A stretch of 64,000 nt of DNA from Calonectria ilicicola (taxonomy: Eukaryota; Ascomycota; Sordariomycetes; Hypocreales; Nectriaceae). The notes under the pieces were generated by a model, which searched no databases, was not told where the DNA came from, and saw only the letters and a program-made list of their open reading frames with translations. The DNA lies in NCBI GenBank assembly GCA_020809705.1, contig CP085835.1, positions 3,782,001-3,846,000 on the forward strand. The letters run 5' to 3'. The position numbers and the translations under genes are program-made. This document shows, one piece after another, positions 59,346 through 64,000 of the stretch; the stretch's first letter is position 1; the number at the start of each line of letters is the position of its first letter.

Positions 59346-60703
59346 TTAAATAAAATGCAGTAGCATTTCACCTTGTTCCAAGTCTTCGGTTCCAATGGAT
59401 AGCACATTGCTATCATTTATCAGTCCAATAAATATCAAAATACAACACTGCAGACTATACCTTATATGGTTGTGTTTATCTAAAACATGAAAAATAGGCA
59501 AAGTGCCTGCTAGCTTGCTTCTGGCCCGGTAGACATTGAAGAAATCCATAGCGGCATCACATGCCTTTTTACTATTAGCAGAAACCTTTCGTTAAAATTA
59601 TGGCCGTCATCATATGGAAGAATCACATACGCTTCCCATTTAACAGTTCCTATATATACACGAAATCGATTGGCATTCCTGAAATTAACCATCAAAATCG
59701 AACTCCGGTCTTTCAATCAGACAACCTACAACAGTTCTGAGTCATTCGGTAAATTCTTGAATAAGCCTAGAGCAGATCTCGGCTGGGAATTGGATTATTA
59801 GAATGAATCGTTTGATACTGAAAAAAAAAGAAAAGATATACTCACACCCCACACCTCCTCTGCATCACTTCCGTAATAGCGCTGGATAATCTTTTGTCGG
59901 ATGGGCTTGTTGCGGTCGAACCAAAACGGTACGCTTAGATATATTACACCAGCAATTGGCGAAAATACACCCTTGTCTAGGGTTTTTCTTTCAGGATCAC
60001 CTATGCACCTTATACTTAGTATCCGCTGTTTCCAATCATGTATTATTGCGGATTATTACCTGCCGCATACAAATTCATAGCCATGTGTGCGCCGCCGGAT
60101 GAATGACCCATCAACACAACTTTGTCAGGTGAACCTTGTCCGTACTTCTCATCCGCAATATGGTGAAATACCCATTCTCGAACGAGTTGAGCATCGTTTG
60201 CACCTGCTGGGTATTTTGCAGATGAGACGTACTTGTTGATTTCATCCTTTTGATCATTGTTGTAATACACTAATTGATAATTGGCAAGGACAACGACAAT
60301 GCCTCGTTGGGCAAAATAGTAGCCAACGTTAGACCAGCACTCCCAGCGTTAGCACTCACTAAACTAATCGGTTGTTATTTGGGGTACCTTTTCGCTCCAC
60401 TGTTTCCCGCCCGAGAAAAAGCCTCCTCCATGCATGAAGATTATCACAGGCTTTTTAAGGTTCTGGTCATTGAGGGGGCAAAAAACGTCCAAGGTGTTTT
60501 TTTGAGCAGGTCCATAATCACATTTACGTTGGGGGGTGGAGAAGAATAAAATGGTTCATAGAGCATCCGCCACATCTGAAAGAATTAATTCCCTAAGTAT
60601 CGACTCAAAGCCAGTGAAGTAATTCGCTTAAAGTACTGACCTCTTCATCTCCAAGATTAAATTTCGAGGTCTCTTGGGCGATCCTGGCGTATACATTCTC
60701 CAT
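59346..60703 (-). CDS. Alpha/beta-hydrolase (esterase/lipase-like), one apparent frameshift
   Basis: Eight minus-strand exons fit phase: 60703..60641, 60575..60388, 60339..60060, 60000..59846, 59755..59730, 59678..59631, 59571..59461 and 59409..59346, giving about 311 residues. The oxyanion-hole motif is VIIFMHGGGFFSGG; the nucleophile elbow is VVLMGHSSGGAHMAMNLY. The C-terminal region LPIFHVLDKHNHISNVLS supplies the usual catalytic His. It resembles fungal carboxylesterase/lipase-like enzymes acting on small esters, with no signal peptide. Within exon 2, the frame from MWRMLYEPFYSSPPP does not meet KCDYGPAQKNTLDVFCP; one extra base in the C6 run (G6 at 60531-60536 on the plus strand) would connect them. 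This is either a young inactivation or an assembly error in a homopolymer. All other exons are clean even though the gene is about 230 bp from the AT-rich block. Confidence 0.8.
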
Positions 60704-61745
60704 TGTTGTTCGTCACGTTGACCGGATTTGGTTTGTGATGTTTTACGATCTAGTCTGCTAGATTTCTCTATGAAGCCGACCCCGTTCAAAATAAATCGAT
60801 AAACTGTGCCAGTATCTTATTCAATTTTGCTAACTTAGATATGATCCAACGCATTAATTCGGCTAATGCACCCGATATCATCGGATAGCTTCCACTATAG
60901 ACACGTAGCAGCGGTTCGTGATAAGACCGAGCCCAGGATCCTTCGGCCCAAATCAACCCCATCCCATTCCCCTTATATCACCTTATCTAATAGGTGTCGG
61001 TCCGAGCACCCTCCAAGCCCCGCATTTCATTTTTTGCGATTCAATGCGTCAACGATAAGCCACCAAACTACTAGATAGTGTGTTGATCAATCTAGTAGTA
61101 CTAATTGTCACTTAGAGACCCATGTAGGCAACAGGAGTAGTGCAAGGTCATAGGCTTCTAGGGAAAAGATAAGCTCGGTTGGTCTTTTTTTTACTATCAT
61201 ATCCATTCAGAACGATCCACGGAATCATGTATGTCCCCACTGTCAGCAACCCACTCGCCCAGATATCACTGCCAAGTGGCAAGAATCCAATTCTCCCGTT
61301 GGTTATTTCAGAGACGATCGGCAATAATGCTTGATATAGTCAGGGCATAAATTCGAACGTGGATACCGACAAATTATTGATAGTGCCTGGCCGAATCAGG
61401 TTTTCCTATATCCCAAAGGGAAATAGGAAACCAGATTCCAAAATTCATACAAAGATCTCATTTCTTGAATTAAAGGATATTTCGTCATACTTCAAGAGCA
61501 ACGTAAAATTTCGCATCGGTTAGAATTTTTTAGATCAGCCACAGTGTATTCTCGACATTTTTGGAGGGGCGGGTAGCGGTGATGACCGAGTCCTCTGATA
61601 GCTTCGTTTCTTTCTGCATGGTTGCCCCGCATTACTTTCAACGCGAGATTTCTTCTCTCCACAATGTGCATCGTAGATCTTTCAAATTTGGACCATCTAC
61701 ACATTTCATCTCGCCAACCCAATTGGCGTTACGGCTCTTGCCAGC
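60704..61745. other. Divergent intergenic region of hydrolase and transcription factor
   Basis: 1.04 kb with no conserved frame; holds both promoters. The ORFs in it show no family resemblance. Confidence 0.5.
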
Positions 61746-64000
61746 ATGCCCCGCCCAAAGGTTCGACCCGAGAACCGACAACGCTCTGCCAAGGCGTGTC
61801 AATCTTGCAAGGCCTCCAAAATACGCTGTGATTCCAAGCTGCCTTGTGCGGCCTGTGTCCGTCGAGATCGACCCGATGATTGTACCTATCCAAACCTCAT
61901 AAAGTCCCGCATTCGGTATAATTCCAGCGTAGGAAGCCAAGATCAACCTCCACCACTACCCTCTTCGGCCTCTGCGATAATGCAGAGCCCTCCATCAACT
62001 TCATCAATTCTATCACCCATTTCGGATCCATCAATAACAGTTAGATGCGACTCATTGACAAAGGGACTGTCTGAACGCCACGATTCACCAAGTGAAAAGT
62101 TCGTCACAGGCTCCAATGGAGAGAAGAGTAAGCGTCTCTACAGAGTCCTGTCCAGATCAACCCCGGTTGACTAAAACTTGACGCAAAGTTTACATCGGAG
62201 ACGCGGCATCAATCTCATTTTTAGATTTTTTGAGGGTGAAATTGAGGCCATTTGTAGGCTCTACTCCATTTACAGACGGCCTTCCAGTCGTTCCGGAGGA
62301 TCAGTTGGATGACACTCAAATTAATAACATAGACTTAACCTTAGAGCAAAAACGACAATATATGCAATCTTATTCAGAAGCTGTAAGTTCAATGGAACAG
62401 AAATCTATACTCTGTATAACGCCTTTCAGACCAGCCCGCTTCTGCAACTCTTTTCCCAACCAGAGCTTGATGCCTTTTTAAAAATGAGGCGCCCGAAAAG
62501 GCATCGGATATGAAAAGTCTAGACCTAGCCGCTTTGGAGATGGCAGTAGCCATCGGGGTCCAGGCTCAGATGGCTGGTCAAAAAGAGGAGCAATCTGCCG
62601 CTTCTCTTTTTGCAAAAGCTAGGCAAGTTGCATTCGAGGGAATGTTGTCTTCGCCCAGCCTTAGTATGATGCGATTGTTTGTGCTGCTCGCCTTTTATTC
62701 CATGGGAGCACGTCAACAAAATGCAGCCTTCATTTATCCAGGCGTGGCTTCCAAGGCTGCAATAGTGTTAGGGCTCCACCAACTAATGAGTTGGAAGCAT
62801 ATTGATCAAGAACAGTGGCCACACCTAAGGTAAGTCTATATCGCATATCTTAATCGAGCATGTTTTCTTTAAATGCAAAGTATCCTCTAATCAAAACAAG
62901 ACTACGCATATGGCACGGCTTATGCATATTGGACGTCTTCACAAGTTCGATTCTTGGTCGACCATGCACGGTCCCTCGAGCAACGCGACATGACATTGAT
63001 GCCCTACCATTTGATCCAATGCAGCCTGGCTTTAACGCATGCTTAAAGGGAGCTGCACTTCTTGACGATATATGTATTGTTCTTGGTAGAAGTGTAGCCA
63101 TCGACATTGTAACGGCAGAGGAATTGCTCGAAAAACTACGATCATGGAGTCGAAATTTCCCTGCTTCACTACGGCAATTTTCGCCTCCTGACAAAACCTC
63201 CTTCGACTCAGCCGACCGAAAACATTTACTCTGTCAATTACACGTGTCTAGTTTATATTACTTTTCTGTTATCCTTGTCACTAGACCTTTCCTCATACAT
63301 CACCTCCTGCCTAAACTCCGACATGCAGCAGGGAACCAGTTCTCGGACACGTCTACAGATAGAAAGGTTCGGAGCGAGCCGAAACTCGCGGGTTTAGCCG
63401 AAGTCTGTCTTACTTCAGCTGCGTACATGGGAGATTTGTGCCATAAAATTACCATGTTCGTTGATAAAACGAATTTTCCGTTTGGAAATCTATACCTGTT
63501 AAAGTAAGTAGAGTGACAAATGAACTGAAATCACTACCAGAGCTGACCATTCCAAGCACATGGATTTTCGGCGCTGGTCCTATCCTTGGGTTTTCAATCT
63601 TTGCCGGGGAAAGCAGACCAGACTCCCAGGATAATTTTAATGCCATTCAACGCTTGTTATGCACAATGGGAGAGGTAAATTCACAATTAAGGCACTACAG
63701 TGAAATATTAGCGACCTTTTCCGGGGCGATTCAGCAACATCGACGACAGATGTCTCTCAATACCCGAAGAATAGCAAATCAATATATTGACGAAATATTG
63801 GTACTTGAAGTCGACCAGGAACATGGCGATAACCGGCAAGATATAGATCAGTCTTGTGGCTTTGATTCTTGGTGTAATATGGGACATATTGCCAGCCCAA
63901 CCCATTTTGGAGACTTGAACCATCAAGATCAACAGGAATGGGATGCGCAGTGGCTTGCACAGCAAGATTGGAATGATATTGCATTGCAATTTTCAGACAA
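61746..64000 (+). CDS. Zn2Cys6 transcription factor, truncated by the window end
   Basis: The fungal binuclear zinc cluster is at residues 18-46 (ACQSCKASKIRCDSKLPCAA, then CVRRDRPDDCTYP), with the six cysteines and the Lys between the second and third. It is followed by a low-complexity Ser/Pro linker and the fungal-specific middle homology domain (VYIGDAASISFLDFL-like start, YPGVASKAAIVLGLHQL, RLRIWHGLCILDVFTSSILG). Exons that fit: 61746..62127, 62189..62382, 62430..62829, 62901..63503 and 63557 to beyond 64000. In exon 3 the frame changes after PELDAFLK near 62475-62485, at a T5A5 run; one additional base there would reach EAPEKASDMKSLDLAALEMA. So the gene is either frameshifted or carries an assembly indel. 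It is divergent from the hydrolase and is a candidate regulator of it. The protein acts in the nucleus; targets are unknown. Confidence 0.8.

Noticed and set aside
60340..60387. Stops in the hydrolase after WSEK
   Set aside because: They lie in a 48-bp intron with a CTAAC branch point; splicing restores the frame.

Overview
The window comes from a filamentous ascomycete (Pezizomycotina). The evidence is many short introns of about 46-70 bp with GTAAGT-type donors and CTAAC-like branch points, fungal gene families (Zn2Cys6 regulator, Clr5-ankyrin and STAND-type repeat proteins, ACS-type MFS permeases, threonine-rich secreted proteins), and a large AT-only block of the kind left by repeat-induced point mutation (RIP). 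The species cannot be named from the sequence alone.

Layout. 0.4-6.3 kb: a multi-span membrane glycoprotein, a secreted-type agmatinase and a decayed ZIP metal transporter. 6.5-10.2 kb: a Clr5-ankyrin gene, complete apart from one in-frame TAA. 10.8-19.2 kb: a gene-poor, effector-like stretch with two related Thr-rich secreted proteins flanking a 74-residue cysteine-rich secreted protein, plus old duplicated non-coding DNA. 20.8-31.4 kb: six compact metabolic genes (M19 dipeptidase, ACS-family MFS permease, DsbA/HCCA-isomerase-like protein, flavin monooxygenase, second ACS-family permease, 2-oxoglutarate/Fe(II) oxygenase) sharing two divergent promoters. This looks like an uptake-and-oxidation pathway or a small specialised-metabolism cluster without a PKS, NRPS or local regulator. 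33.3-40.5 kb: an unknown ORF and three damaged genes (STAND-type WD/ankyrin protein, amidase, CorA-like Mg transporter). All three carry nonsense codons of the C-to-T / G-to-A type.

42.2-59.1 kb is an AT-rich block that can be resolved into nested transposons. Two 6.9-kb Ty3/Gypsy LTR elements lie in opposite orientation with a 488-bp spacer. The left copy is inserted in a roughly 1.86-kb Fot1/pogo-like DNA transposon whose inverted repeats and transposase remnant can still be read. The right copy keeps a perfect 5-bp target duplication. 59.3-64 kb returns to normal composition with an alpha/beta-hydrolase (eight exons) and a Zn2Cys6 transcription factor running off the window. Each is interrupted by one apparent single-base loss in a homopolymer, which may be real or an assembly error.

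Exon joins were worked out by hand from reading frame, splice consensus and phase. No alignment or database search was possible, so family names rest on motif recognition.
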